A stretch of 64,000 nucleotides of DNA, taken from contig NGZR01000002.1 of assembly GCA_002197995.1 (NCBI GenBank), forward strand, positions 7,812,001-7,876,000, in the 5' to 3' direction. This stretch comes from Gaeumannomyces sp. JS-464 (Eukaryota; Ascomycota; Sordariomycetes; Magnaporthales; Magnaporthaceae). Of this stretch, positions 32,204 through 44,835 are shown one piece after another. A model generated the notes under the pieces. That model was not told the DNA's origin. It saw only the letters and a program-made list of their open reading frames with translations, and ran no database searches. Each line of letters starts with the position of its first letter. The stretch's first letter is position 1. Position numbers and translations under genes: made by a program.

Positions 32204-33695
32204 CTACGTACGGTAGTCACCGTTGATGGTTCTGCCGGGAGATATCCACGTTAGCTATGCACAGCTGCCACACAGGTCGCGTCCAGAGGAGGGGCACTTA
32301 CACATATTCGTGGCTAAAGTCGCAGGTCCAGTAGGTCGCCTCCTTGGACCCGGTGCCCAGCCTGACGAGGATCTCGAGGTCTTCGAGCTTCAGAATCTCG
32401 GCCGCCCGGACCTCGTCGACTTGCTCGGGCTCGCCGTTCACCAGCAGCCTGAGCTCGGCCGTGCCGTCGGTGGGGATGAAGGAGACGCTTGTCTTCTCGG
32501 GGATGATGCTGGGCTCCGGCTCGGCGGCCGAGGGCGCGGCGGGCTCCGAGACGAGGGCGTAGCCCGTGGCGCACAGGATGCGGCCCCAGTTGGCGTCCTT
32601 GCCGTACAGGGCCGTCTTGACCAGGGGGGAGCGCGCGATGGTGCTGGCGACCTTGCGGGCAGCCTCCTCGCTCGTGGCGTCGACGACGCGCACCGTCACG
32701 AACTTGGTCGCGCCCTCGCCGTCGCGCACGATCAGCTTGGCCAGGTCGGCCGCGAAGCCGGTCAGCACGGCGCGGAACTCGGCGTAGTCCGGGGAGGCGG
32801 CGTCGGCGACCTCGCGGCCGCCCGCGGCGCCGTTGGCCAGCAGCGCGACCGTGTCGTTGGTCGAGGTGTCGCCGTCGATGGTGATGCTGTTGAAGGACCG
32901 GTCGGCGGCGTGGCGCAGCGCCGCGGGGAGCAGGGCTGGGGCCACGGGGGCGTCGGTGGCGATGACGCCCAGCAGCGTCGCCATGTTGGGGTGGATCATG
33001 CCGGCGCCCTTTGTCATGCCGGCGATGCGGTACTCGACCTCGGGCGACGAGGGCAGGCGGAAGGTGCGCGACATGAGCTTGGGGAAGGTGTCGGTGGTGC
33101 AGATGGCGCGCGCGCAGGCGAGCCAGTGGTCGTGAGACGCGCCCAGGGCGTCGCGGGCGGCGGGGACGTTGTCGAGGATGCGCTTGATGGGCAGGCGCTG
33201 GCCGATGACGCCCGTGCTCATGACGAGCGTGCCGTCGGCGCCCAGGGCCCGGTCGGCCTCGCGCGCCATGGCGGCCGCGTCCTCGAGCCCGCCCCTGCCC
33301 GTGACGGCATTGGCACAGCCCGAGTTGGCGATGACGCCCGCAACGCCCGCGTTGCCTTTGCGCTTAAGCAGGTCCCGGCTGAAGGTCACGGGCGCCGCCT
33401 GAAACCGGTTCTTGGTGAAGACGGCGGCGGCGGCGCACGGCACGTCCGACGCCAGCAGGGCCAGGTCGGGCTTGGTCGTGTTGCCCGGCTTGACGCCCAC
33501 GATGGTGCCCGAGGCCCGGAAGGCCCGCGGGTACGTGCCCTTGGAGGGCACATACTTCTTCTTGGAGGGCGGTATTGCATCGGCCGAGGCGGCAGAGTAT
33601 AGCCGCACCTGCTGCTGCCGCTGCCCGGCGCGACGCGCCAGTTGGCCCAGCTGGCCGAGGGCCGCTGCCGTAGACCGCGAAGCCTGCGAGGCCAT
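32204..33695 (-). CDS. ARG7: Bifunctional ornithine/glutamate N-acetyltransferase (ArgJ type), mitochondrial
   Basis: Exons 33695-32302 and 32231-32204 give 473 aa. The last exon is only 28 nt: the intron (32232-32301, GTAAGT...CAG) completes the family's C-terminal [13 protein letters not shown]. The enzyme moves acetyl from N-acetylornithine to glutamate, and in bifunctional forms also makes N-acetylglutamate from acetyl-CoA, in mitochondrial arginine synthesis. Seen: an Arg/Gln-rich presequence (residues 1-35), [52 protein letters not shown] with the autoproteolytic, catalytic Thr240 in [22 protein letters not shown] and [15 protein letters not shown]. An in-frame ATG at 33740 would add 15 residues. 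Upstream Gcn4/CPC1-type sites (33930-33936 and 33798-33804) fit amino-acid control. The reading frame is intact. Confidence 0.96.
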
Positions 33696-34529
33696 GGCTC
33701 TATCTACTAGGTAATTGTATAATGACAGGCAACTAGCCACGAACGGTGCAAATTGGCCGGACCAGCTTGCGCCACGGCGGGATATAAAAGCGTCAGTCGA
33801 GTCACGGCGGGAACAAAAAAAAAATGGGTCCAGGCCAGGCCAGCAGTGCCGGCCCTGCCCTGACGAACGCCCTCGCGGCGCCGCAAATCGGAGGAGGAAC
33901 TCAGCACCGGCTAGGCGGCCAAGGTCAATTGAGTCACTGTGAACCTTGTCGAGAGCGCGCGCTATAGAAAAGTGTGAAATTTCACTCCTTCTATTCTCCC
34001 TGGGACGGGAGCTTTGTTCGCGGGCCGAAACCCACTCCCATCACTCGCAAACAACTGGCAGCTGGCTGCACCCCACCGAGGCGGCTGCCACTAGCCCCAC
34101 ACAAGCTCCATTCCAGCCCGCCTGAAAAGGGCGTGGCCAGTTTTCGTTTGCTTCCACCGATTTCTAAGAAATCCTTTCTTCTCATTGCCAATTCTCTGAC
34201 CGAGAAAATGACACGCTTCAATTTCAACGTGCCAATGTCACCAGCAGCACAGCCTGCTGTGATCGTGCCGCGCTTCTCTTCCTCAACACCCGCCGCTTGA
34301 ACCTAAACGCGCAACTGCGACCGCGCTGGATCAATATTTTCCGCTGTCGTTTGCTACTCCCTTCTTGCTATCTCAATTCCTGTCCTCAGCCAGCCCCACG
34401 CCGTAGACTCTGCAGCTTGCTGGAATCGCCGCTGCATCTGAACAAACGAGCAGAGCTCAAGGCCACTACCAGGGCACCACCGACATCGCTTGCGCATCTT
34501 CGATTCGCCCTGGACAGCAGACGTGCAAC
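33696..34529. other. Divergent intergenic region ARG7 / Derlin
   Basis: 834 nt between two start codons. Contains Gcn4/CPC1-type sites near ARG7, listed separately. No additional gene is seen. Confidence 0.5.
33930..33936. promoter_or_regulatory. Gcn4/CPC1-type site TGAGTCA upstream of ARG7
   Basis: TGAGTCA is the exact TGA(C/G)TCA core bound by the bZIP activator Gcn4/CPC1/CpcA, 235 bp before the ARG7 ATG. A second near-match, CGAGTCA, lies at 33798-33804, nearer the gene. General amino-acid control of arginine genes is well established in fungi; function here is inference. Confidence 0.62.
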
Positions 34530-35749
34530 ATGTCGGCCCTAATGGACAACTTCTGGGCCGCGCCGCCCGTAGCTCGGTACGTTTGACCACCAGCCACCTG
34601 CAACACGCCCGTGTTTGTCCTCCGATGCTAACAACGTCTTTCTTCGTTCCACACAGGACACTAGCCGCAGCCGTCTTCGTGACCTCGGTCGGGGTCAGAC
34701 TCCTCGGCGTCATCCCCGCCCACTGGCTCTACCTTGACCCGTACCATCTCGTAATGATCCCTCCTCAGATCTGGCGCATCGCTACCAACTTCCTGTCAGC
34801 GGCCCGCAGCTGGGCATCGTTCTGGATCCGTACTTCCTGTTCTCTTACGTCAAACAACTTGAGACCTCCAATCCCAAGTTCTCGAGGAAGGAGGAGTCGT
34901 CTGGTACCTGACGACCGTGTCTGCCATGATCCTGGTAGGTTCTGTCCGCACACTCGGTGTTTTATGCTGCTTGCCCTTGACTATGATTTGCGTTTGCTTC
35001 CCTCCAACCACCTCATATATCTGCCCGGATAGTGCATTGCCTCTACTGCTATCACGGTTCCTGGAAATGAGGAAGATCACCCCTGCATTTCGGCCGGCCC
35101 GTCATTCGCATACCTCTTTAGGGTCGGTCGGGGTGTAGGCATGGTGGGATGTCTTTATGGATGGCTTGGGCTGAGATATACTCTACCTCGCTCAGGTGGT
35201 TTTTTAGCTCCTACATCTCTTCACCTTTTTTGTTGGTTTTTTATTTGGGTGTTAGGCTTGGGCAAAGTTTCGCTGACAGGAACTCTTTCCTCGCTTGCGC
35301 AGGGGCTGAACTACCTGTCTGGTACCAATGCGCCATTCTGTCTGCAAGGCCTCATCCTTGCCTTGGCATACACCGGCACCCAAGACCAGCGGGGCCAGCA
35401 GGCCAGCTTTTTCTTCCTGACCATCCCCGCGCAGCTTGTGCCCTACGCCATGCTGTTCGCGACGCTGGTGATGGCGGGACCCGATCAGCTCTTCATCCAG
35501 ATGTGCGGCCTGGTCGCGGCTCACCTCCACGACTTTCTGTTCCGCATCTGGCCCGAGTTCGGCGGCGGCAGGAACATCCTGGCCACTCCGGCATTCATGT
35601 CGCGTCTGATTCAAACGGGACGCGTCGAGCAGAGGTCGTACGGCACTGCGCAGTACGGAGGAGGCTCCGGAAGGACGACCGGGTCCTCTGGCAGTGGCCC
35701 GCTTCCCGACTCGTGGAAGACGCGGGGGGCTGGCCACCGGCTGGGCTGA
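34530..35749 (+). CDS. Derlin family protein (Der1-like, ERAD)
   Basis: Exons 34530-34576, 34657-34934 and 35303-35749 give about 257 aa. The start MSALMDNFWAAPPVAR-TLAAAVF and the later SGPQLGIVLDPYFLFSYVKQ, LETSNPKFSRKEE-VVWYLTTV, LILALAYTGTQDQRGQQASF, FFLTIPAQLVPYAMLFATLV, GLVAAHLHDFLFRIWPEFGG and GRN are Derlin signatures. Derlins are multi-pass ER membrane, rhomboid-like pseudoproteases that help retrotranslocate misfolded proteins for degradation. Two single bases appear missing: after ATNFL (about 34797) and in KEE (about 34895). The second intron would be 368 nt (GTAGGT...CAG), long for this window, yet the spliced join AMIL-GLNYLSGTNAPFCLQGL has the family's usual spacing. The downstream tail is Gly/Ser-rich. 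Confidence 0.9.
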
Positions 35750-36525
35750 GACCGATTTAGGGTGTTCATTTGGTTCTTTTATCAGGACTATTGTTATTCT
35801 TCCGACAGCCTCTGTCGCTTGCATATCTAGATAGAGCAATGAGAATATGCACACGCTGTCGAATATCTTGCCAACAAGAGCACCTCGTAGGAAAAATTCC
35901 AAGGGTCGGGTAGCAAATTGTTCTTAGCTGGGCGAACAAATCTACAAAAGAACGCCTGACGTTACATACATTGATGTCAAAGAGGACTTTTGCCAGCATA
36001 TGTTATTCTTGGGCTGGGTGTTGCGATTATGTGATTACATCAGATTGTGAATTACCGTGCCACGCAGAGGTGAACAAATCTTTGATAGTTGCATTCGGAT
36101 TGGTGACGCGGAGTATCTTGACCCCTTTCAATCACGTAGGTAGGTAGCCACCAACGAAAGCCGATCTCATGGGCACATCATGATGTTCATACACTTCATT
36201 AAAATGCAACAGCCTAGGGTGGTGGGTATAACAAGCTTCCTGGTCCAGCTCGCCAATGCCCCTGCTTCGAGGCGCCCAATATTCCCAAAATCATTAGAGC
36301 CTCCCAAACGCCAGGTTCGACCGTAGTAAAAGGGTATGGAACAAATACACCAAGAAAATAATGGTAGAGAAAATAAAACCAAGGAGCCTCCAGTACTCGT
36401 TTCCTTCCTTTTTTTTGTTGTAGTGGCCCCGCAGGGCTATGTCTTTATGTTATTTATACTTTATTCTATTCTTCTCATTGTTTCTTGACTCCTCGCGATC
36501 TTGCACCCGCTGCTGCTGCACCAGT
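35750..36525. other. Intergenic, convergent Derlin / Cys-rich membrane protein
   Basis: 776 nt with A/T-rich stretches, consistent with two 3' UTRs. Nothing else is supported. Confidence 0.45.
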
Positions 36526-38650
36526 CTAGTAGTTGGGCTCATACCCGGCCCGGGGCGAAGTCCGGGTGGCGCGCGGAGGGGGAGACTGGGACTGCGGCTC
36601 CGGCAGCCCCTGCTGCTGGCGCATCTGGCGGCGGTGCTCAAAGTTGTGGTCCAGCGGGCCCGTGATCACGCTCGGCTGCTCGTCGTCGACGGGCGTCGCC
36701 TCCTGCAGGCTGATCTGGGGCGGCGAGTACTTCTTTGGCACGCGGATCCTCGGCACCGAGGGCAGGACGAGGGACGGGATCTTGGCCTGAGGCGGCGGCG
36801 GTGGCGGGATGCTGTTTGGGTCGATGATGCGTTGTGGTTGTTGCTGTTGTTTGGATCGCTCCCGGTGTGATGAGGATGCTGATGATGTCGACGTCCTCGG
36901 TGGCGGTCCCACGGGCGGTGGTGGCAGAGTCAGACCGGCGGCGGGCCTGTCGTCCGAGCCGGCGAGGTACTTCTGCAGAGCATACGTCTCGCCCGGCGTC
37001 GGCCCCGATGCCGGGGCTACCGGGGCTGTCGTCGAGCTCGAGGTCTTGGTGAAGCGGGATTTGCCCGGGGGTGGGGCCGCGAGGACGATGGGCTCGGGTG
37101 TGCCGCGCGGCGGCGTGCTGCGTGGCTGGACGGCGGCTGCAGCGGCGGCTGCGCGGCTCGGGTGCTGCTGCTGCTGCTGAAGCTGTTGTTGCAAGGGCGA
37201 GGGGTGTTGTTGTTGTTGTTGTTGCTGTTGCGAGTTGGATGTGTTGTGCGAACCCCGTGAGTCGGTGCTTCCGGGACGCTGTGACTGGATGCTCACGATG
37301 GCGGAGCGCGGGATGTAGGCCGGGTGGGCGGGCAGGGCGCCTGCAGCAGGATACACGCCAAACTTTTGCGCGACCTGCTGCTGCTTCTCAAACTGATCGT
37401 AGTAGTCGCTGTTGCTGGTGTACCGTCCGCTCTCGCCGCCGTTGGGGTCGTATGGGTTAAGTGACGTCAGGCTGTACTCCCTCTTGTGATCCATGGTGTA
37501 GCCTCCGCGGATGCTGCTGCCATGGGCGGCAAGGTCTGCCCCAAGGAAGCCAGCGCCACCGCTGCCGGGCCCGCCACCGTTAGCTGCCAGAGCGGCGACG
37601 GAGCCGCCGCCGTTGGGGGTGCCGTTGTTCGCGGCGCGTCGGGCGTCCTCGGCCTTCATGCGGCGCTGCTTGCGCCAGTAGACGACAAAGAGAGCGACGC
37701 CACCGAGGAGGAGCAGGGCCGCGCCAATGGCGATGCCAATGATGGTGCCCATGCTCATGCTGGTGCCCGAGGGCGGCGGAGGACCAGTCTCGAGCTGGGG
37801 AGGGTCCGTGACGTTGACCGAGAAGCGGGTGAAGAGGCTCCCCGAAAGGCCGATCAGGTCACCTGCCTTCAGCTTCTGCTGGCAGGCTGCATCGAGGGCG
37901 ACCATGACTGTTTTTTTTTTTTCATCGTTAGGTTCGGTCAGGTTCTTGAATCACATAGTCTTGTCAAAATGGTTGATGGTAATGGAAGAGAGGCTTACAG
38001 TTGGACAGGAACCACATGTCTGGCACCGTCGCCAGGCACTGGTGGCAGCCCGTTCTGGCCCAGCCGCTTGTCATCTTGTTGCCATCGGCGCTGCAGTAGG
38101 CGAGCTGTGTGCCGTTGTCGGGGGCGAGATCCCCTGTCCTCAGTGCGCCTGAGAGGGCACCACAGTTTTGGGGGATCTGGCATGCAAACGATTTGTTCTG
38201 GACAGCTGCCGGGTAGTTGAAAATGCATACGTTGGCGGCGTAGCGCAGGTTGTCTTTCTCAGGGGTTAGTCTCAGGCTAGCGATGGGGACGAGCTAGGCT
38301 CGATTATGAGCACAGCAAAGTAGATGCTCAAGGAAGGGTAGGCCGGCATTCTTACATAGATACCAATAAAGGTCTGCCTCGGAGCCGTTGACATGCCTAC
38401 TTGACTGCAGGCACTCAGTGCACTCCTTGAACTTGAGCCCCTTGACAGTCGAGGTGAAGTCCTGGTCGTCACAGACAATGTCGGAGACCTTTGTTGAGGA
38501 ACCGCTCGGGTCTAGGGCGTCGGTATCGGGGCGGTCTAGGCACGCCGAGGCGCATGGGGACCCCGGCGCCACCTGCAGCGCCGTCGAGACCGAGAGCAGC
38601 GCCGCTGCCACGGCTAGAAACCTCCATCTCGGTGGTATTGAAGGGATCAT
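36526..38650 (-). CDS. Cys-rich single-pass membrane protein, family B copy 1
   Basis: Exons 38650-38356, 38253-37999 and 37907-36526 give 643 aa with an intact frame; introns are 38254-38355 (GTAAGA...AAG) and 37908-37998 (GTAAGC...CAG). Not a named family to me. Seen: a signal peptide ending near STALQ; a secreted head with paired cysteines (APGSPCASAC, DIVCDDQDF, KECTECLQS, NVCIFNYP, AYCSADGN, CHQCL, DAACQQK); a Pro/Ser linker; one membrane helix (about residues 238-261, TIIGIAIGAALLLLGGVALF) with WRKQRRMK on the inner side; then a ~380-residue Gln/Ser/Pro-rich tail with many SH3-ligand-like proline runs. This topology suggests a surface sensor or anchor, but the role is unknown. The gene at 59056-60978 shares the head pattern and the first intron's exact place and phase (WYL|YN versus WLL|YN). 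Confidence 0.75.
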
Positions 38651-41600
38651 GGCTGCTACTGTCTGAGATAACAGACCAACCGCGTCGGATCGGTGGTTGG
38701 AGAAGTAAGGAGTCGTCGGGTGGGATGAAGGCGGTCGATGATATTGTGAGTCGAGGAGGGCGGGTGGCGGAGGGGGAAAAGCAAGCTTGGCTTTCACGGG
38801 TCTATCATGGCGTAACCTCTCCCGGGTTCACGATAGTCCAAGTTGGCCCTGGGGTCTGTGTCTGCCGTGAGTTCACCTGGCCTCGTCGTCCTCACCTCCC
38901 GGCTTGCTGGTGGTGGGAAATATCAGGAGACAGTCAAGACGGCAATGGACCCAGAAAAGGTTGCATGCGTGAGCAGATAGATGTATGTATGTATGTATGT
39001 ATTGATGGATGGATGGATCCCAAGTATGTAAGCCGGCCGAGGGCAAGCGCCCTGTCGTGCGCTGCCGTGGCGCCGTGGCGGCACACGCATGTATTTTCGG
39101 GCAATTTAGCGTCGCTGCACAACGTCCGCCTAGGCAATGACACCCAAGATCCAACCGGAGCGGCGATAGCGGACGTGCAGCCGCTCCCACCCCTGGCTGC
39201 CACACCCTTCTGCCTCTCCCAAGCCGCTGGGAGCTAGCGTGCGAGGAAGGGCGGCAGCCAGAGGGGGAGGAATGGCGGAGCTAGGCCCGAGAGGGAAAGA
39301 CGCATGTACATGGCATCCTGCGGACCTCGACTCGCAGCGTAATGTTTCCCGACCACGCGACCGACACCCCGGTCCAGAAGGGCTACATCCCATCCCGCCG
39401 TCCTGATAATAGCACGGGAGGTCTTCGATCCAGAGTGAGTGGCAGGGGGCCGTCGAGCGCGGGCCAATGAGGGGGAGCGATCCCTGGCCAGGTTGCTGAA
39501 TGGCAGGGGAGTCCAGCCTGCCAACGAGGGGTCGGCCAACGTGGATGGCGGGTGGTGAATTTCGTTTGGCGGGTGCGGGAGCGGTTGGCGGCCAGGCCAG
39601 GCCAACCAGCCCGAAGAGCAAACAAGAAATTTCTTCCTTCCCCTCCACCCCGCCCTGTGGTACCTGTCCACCAGCCAAAGCCGAGGAATTTGCAGCGAAT
39701 TGGGGCCGTCTTGGCGACAATCGAAGCCAGCGCGTAGGTCAGGCCACTCTGGCAGCTGCGACCGGGGTATGGCGGCCTCTGACTGGCTGGACGGGAAGGG
39801 GATCTTCGCAGGGGAGGCTTCATTGGGCAAGGGCAGGCCGGGGTTTTGGGCCGCTCACCAGGCTTGGGGTCCCACAGGCGCCGGCCCACAACCGCGACCG
39901 CCTCTCGACAAAGTCTCCCCCTATCGCGCGGCGGCCAATAGGCCCCGATTGTTGGCCGGCCGGCGGTGAGTTAGCCAGGCAGCCCGATCCGAGAGCCCAG
40001 GGCCAGACAGCCACGCAGCCGTGCGCCTGCTCGGTAGGAGCACCTCTCTAACAGGCGCGCGGTACTGTCCCACACGTCCAATGCATATATCTGCGTGGCT
40101 TCTTGCTTATTGGTGCTTTCGTGCCCAACTGGCGTCCCGAAGGATCAAACAAGGCTGGACTTTATTGATTGCCGCCTCATGACCACCAACGCTGTGGCTT
40201 CCGTCAGAAAGGCCTCACGCTAGGGTGTAGGCTTCGCTAGCGCAGACGGCGACGAGAGCTTCCGCGGCAGGTCGGATAGAGTGCGTAGTACGTGTGAAGC
40301 CGGTGCTAGGGCAGATGGCCCCAATGCGCCTATGATGTGCTACTATTCTTACATCGCGGCCCCGAGATTCAGGAGCAACCTAACGACATCCCGTCCGGGC
40401 CCGTCATCGGGCTTCCGTAATCGATAGTGTTGAGCACGACTCGAGCACCCGACATGTTGCGGGTGAGACACGAATGTGATGCATCAGCGGCATGGGCAAT
40501 TGTATTGTCGCAAGCGAGCGTCGCCCTGCGATCAAAAACTTTCTATCCCTTGGGCGGTTAGCGTGGTATTTTGCCGCGCTGACGCACTCGCCGCCTTCCC
40601 TCTTTGGGCAGCCAGCAAGCCCTTGGCGCGCCGTCTCCCCGTGGCGGGCCCTGGTAGCGGAGATTAGGATGACGAACTGGCCCTCTTGCCGTACCAAAGA
40701 TAGAATCCCGCAGGACTAAATCACTGGAAAGAGGGGCAAGACACCAATGAGCTGCCGCCTTGTGGATCCCAGCCACCTGCATCGCTGACCGTTGGCCTTG
40801 AGTGAGCGAATTCGCTCAAGTCTAGACGCCTCTATTTTTGGCAACAACTGTTGACTTTCCACCCTGCCGCGGTGGCATCGCGGTGAGAGTTGTCCAGCCT
40901 CCAACCATGGCGTCCGGCGGTTTATGGCGGTATTCAGTTCAGGAGCACAACAGCCACAGCAGCACAGTGACAGCAGCCTCACTGCGCGATCTCGATTCCT
41001 TTCTTTATTCCTTTTCCGGTTCGCCGTGCTCATCGAGACGACCGATATCCGTGGGCGATAAGGAGCAGCCTGGGTTTAAAACCCAAGGCAAGCCCTTCTT
41101 TCCGCCCCCAAGCTCGCCTCTAGTTGTTTTGTGACTAATGGCGTCTCTCCCCTTCTCCCACGACCCGCTCACTGTCTGTATTGCTCTCATACAGTCAGAT
41201 GGCCACCCGTCCCCGACTCTCCCGTCCCTAGGCTGCTGTGGCAGGCGGCATCGACATGCTTCTTTCGCCATCACACACATCCCCGGCTCATCCCCTGATC
41301 CTTCCAGCAGAACCTTGTCCTCGCCTCACTGAAAAAGGTCTTACCAACAGGCCCTTCCGCCAAGCCCATCGATTGTTAGTCTATCCAACACCCTTCGGCA
41401 GCTCGAGTCACACCAACATACACAGGTCTTCCCCGGAATGGCAACAAATAAGTTCCCGGCATACCCTCCGGGATTATCGATTGGCAGACGGCTCCCTTGC
41501 ATCTTTTCCTCCAATGGCCACATGCCTGCATCCCTTAGTTACCGCCGACCAGCCAAGCCGTGTCGATGGCACCTGAATTCTTCCGGCTTGGCCGACCTTC

Positions 41601-44600
41601 CCTAGTATTTGTCCACCCGTTGGCTCGCGAATGGGCCGGATACCTGGAGCCCTACGTTCCCCAAATGGCATGGCATTGGCCACGGCAGTCCGCACGGCAG
41701 CTCGCACGCTTGCATGAGACTGTAATTTGATGTGCCGGAGGTGGGGGAGGGCGGTAACTACCTCTCGCCCTCTCGTCCCTTCCATCGCACCCGGGCAAGC
41801 GCCTATGTGATGACTTTCGAACCGATGACGCGGCCGGCCAGCTTGGCAGCAGACACGTCAATGAAACCAAGGCATTTTCCCAAGGCCACAGGAGGCTTCC
41901 ACGAGGCGGGAGGGTTGAGAAAAGCACCGTTGAGTTGTCCTGTTCATCTGCCATCTGGCCTTCTTCTTCCAAGGTCAGGCATTCCCGACCCTTTACACCT
42001 AGTGCGAAGTTCACGGCCCCTCTCTCTTGACTCTCTCCCAGTCTACAAGCCATCCTTCTGTAGAGTTTGCTTTCCCAACCGGCACGCGAATAAAGATGCC
42101 GCGGCCCTCAAGGCGAGGGCTGGGCTAGGCCCCACCAAGCATGCAAGTGCAAAAAGTCTTGCACAAAAGACAATGCGACCGCCGATCATAGCGATGATCT
42201 AGGCTACCCGGAGTGGCCTGATTCTCGAGGTGTCAGAAAATATTCGCCACTTCGTTTGCCCTGACAGGTTGCCACTATCGCGAGACCAGTTGGGACTCAA
42301 ACACGGATAGAAAACGAGTGGACGTGCAACCTCGTGCTTCGTATCTGTGGCACCTTGGCTGGCAACAGCGAGGCGCCGGGTGTTCCCATGCTCTCCCAGG
42401 CCGGCACGGAGTCGCTGTGTAGGGAAGCATGCACCAAAATCTCCATTTTGTGTGATGCCACCCTCACGTTTATCCTTTTTATCAAGACTAGCTCAGGCGA
42501 AACTGGAACCGGTATTCAATGCTAGGATTTATAGGCTGGCTGCCAATTCCGACGGCGGGAGGAAGCATACCTGGCGTAGGGACAAGATTCGGGCTCATCA
42601 TTGGGAGGTTTCCCTGCATATTAATATCCATCGTTTTTAAAGCAGCCCAAGTGTGATTTGGTATTTGCATTGATGCCCCTTGCCCAAACGAAAGAAAAGA
42701 ACAAAAGAGGAAGATCAAGGAGAGCCGCTGAAGTGGACACGGAAAGACCGTGGGCTCAATGAACTGCCAATCCCTGGCCGTGCTGCCCGTGGACTTAAAA
42801 AATCAACGCACCTGTACGCCCCGATGCCCCTAAATGCTTGGCTCCTATGTATCATGGAAGAAATTTTCGCCCGACTGCCAAATCCCGAACGACCATATGA
42901 ACCTGTATCACAGCCCCCATTATACAATGTAAGCCACCTTTGCAAACATTCTCCTAGCTATTCTACCTCTTCTTTCCGCTGCCGCTGGTCGTCACATACC
43001 GCTTGGCGCGTGGCTGCCCGGTAGGGGCACAGCCGCGCTTGCGGACAAACAACGAGCTGCCGTTTCCGACCTCGGAATTGGGATGGGTCTCTGTAATGCC
43101 CGTGGTCCTTCCTAATGCACGCTACCTCCTGGCGTGCTCCTCTTCGGCTCGAGAACTCTTGCGCTGGAGTTTGTTCTCGGGTGTGTGGCTAGCTCCCTTG
43201 CCCTTGAAACCCTCGCCTATCCTATTTCTTGTCGCTGGCGCTCCCTTCCTCGGCTCGAGGTACCTCCTTAGGCTCGATTCGCTTCTCCTTTGGCTCGACA
43301 AGCCCATCTTCTCGGCCTCGTCAAGACGAATGATGAAAAAGCGAGGCTTTTTGCCAATGACCACCCTTCTTTTTTGGCCTCAGAGTGACACCATCCCGAG
43401 TGACGGAGAGTGCGAACAGCTCCCTCGCTGGTGCGCGTCTCGTTGCAATCCGGCATCGAAAGAACTAGGCCGAGAAGGTGTGCGAGGGTAGGCGAGCACG
43501 TTTTGCGGTTCCGAATAGATTCGGCGAACGATCGATAGTATGGGTTATGGCGCGGAAACGACGTCGTGCCATCTTCCCGCTGGACGCCCTTGTCCTTCTT
43601 ATTTTTCTCCTTGGCCGTTGCCGGAGACACTAGTGGCAGTAGCAGCAGCAGAGGCCGCCTTGTTCTTGGGAGCGTTGTTTGGTCAGCCAAGCTGGCTGTG
43701 GTGGCCCCAATGCTCTTGCTATCCTCCTATTTAGTTGAACAGCCCCTGCTGCCGGGCATAAACAGTTTTGTTGGGCTAGGAGTCACCGAGCAGAATCTTT
43801 CGACTTCGTCGAAGCTGCATCTATCGATACTCACTCTGAACCGAGAAATCCACTCATCTCACAGCGAATTTGCGCTGTTTGGCCTATCGTTACTCAGGCA
43901 TGTTTGCCTGGCCTCGGAGATGGGTGAGTACATCTCGAAATCCCAAGCATTCAATCAAATTCCAACATGCCCTTGCGGGCAGACAGCCCTTTGCAGCTTC
44001 TTAAGCGTCAGATATACAGTCCTTCGATGGACATCGCCTCGGCCTTCTCAACGCGGCTAGCTCCAGCGTGCTGTGCAACCAGAGCAGGAGCAAACAATGA
44101 CTGGCCCGAAGCATTCCCGGTCGAAAAGTCTAACGTTTTACATGCCACAAAACCTTGTCCGCTCCCAAGAGGAAACCCGACCCGGCTCTGGGCATCCGGT
44201 GGCCCCTTAAGGATGGACCAGGGCAACACACGGGTTCACGGGGTCGGGCAAACCGAGGTAGGTCAGGTTACTCCCGTAGCGTGGGTGTGTCGTTTTTGAG
44301 GCAAGGAGAACGGGCATCGCGTGTCTCGTGGCTTTTAATGCCCTCTCGAACACACATTCAGAGTTAATACATGGCATGTCTTTCGGGAGCACGAATCCAC
44401 TAAACCAGCGACGACCACTGTCCATTTCGGGTGAAACATTCGGCCTAATTCTGACGTACGCGACGGGCACCTGCGTCTGGCACATGTGGGACAGAGATGG
44501 TATTCCTGAGCCGCTTGCTGGTTACAAAGGCCTGGACACGGGTCCGTGACAGGCTCTGGTCTGGTAATCGTCCTGATCAAGTATCGGTACATGCCCAAGA

Positions 44601-44835
44601 GCTTTGAAGAGCGAAGAGGTGAAGCGTAGCTGGGCTACCGCACGAGGACGGCAACAGGCGGCATGATTCCAATGGACAGTATAAAGGACCTCGGCCGAGG
44701 GGCACCGCACACCGACAATTTTGCGAGAACAAAACTGGCCGGCCGACCGACTAGCAGCCACGCGTCTCGCTAAGCTCCCTCGCTCACGATAGTACTTGAA
44801 AGATCGTTTCTGCCCAGCCGACACCGGGTCTCGCC
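38651..44835. other. 6.2-kb gene-poor region
   Basis: No ORF on either strand has a recognisable domain, and the longer frames (39130-39720 minus, 39500-40051 plus, 43003-43491 plus) overlap each other as GC-driven shadows. It contains an (ATGT)n/(GATG)n microsatellite at 38981-39018. I see no terminal repeats, reverse transcriptase or transposase remnants, and no intact tRNA. It may hold long UTRs or noncoding RNA that sequence alone does not reveal. Confidence 0.45.
38981..39018. repeat. Compound tetranucleotide microsatellite
   Basis: (ATGT)5 at about 38981-39002 is followed by (GATG)3-4 at 39004-39018, upstream of the Cys-rich membrane gene. Confidence 0.85.

Noticed and set aside
32223..33602. 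459-aa plus-strand frame opposite ARG7
   Set aside because: It is antisense to a strongly conserved enzyme; the Gly/Arg/Ala/Asp-rich composition is typical of a GC shadow.
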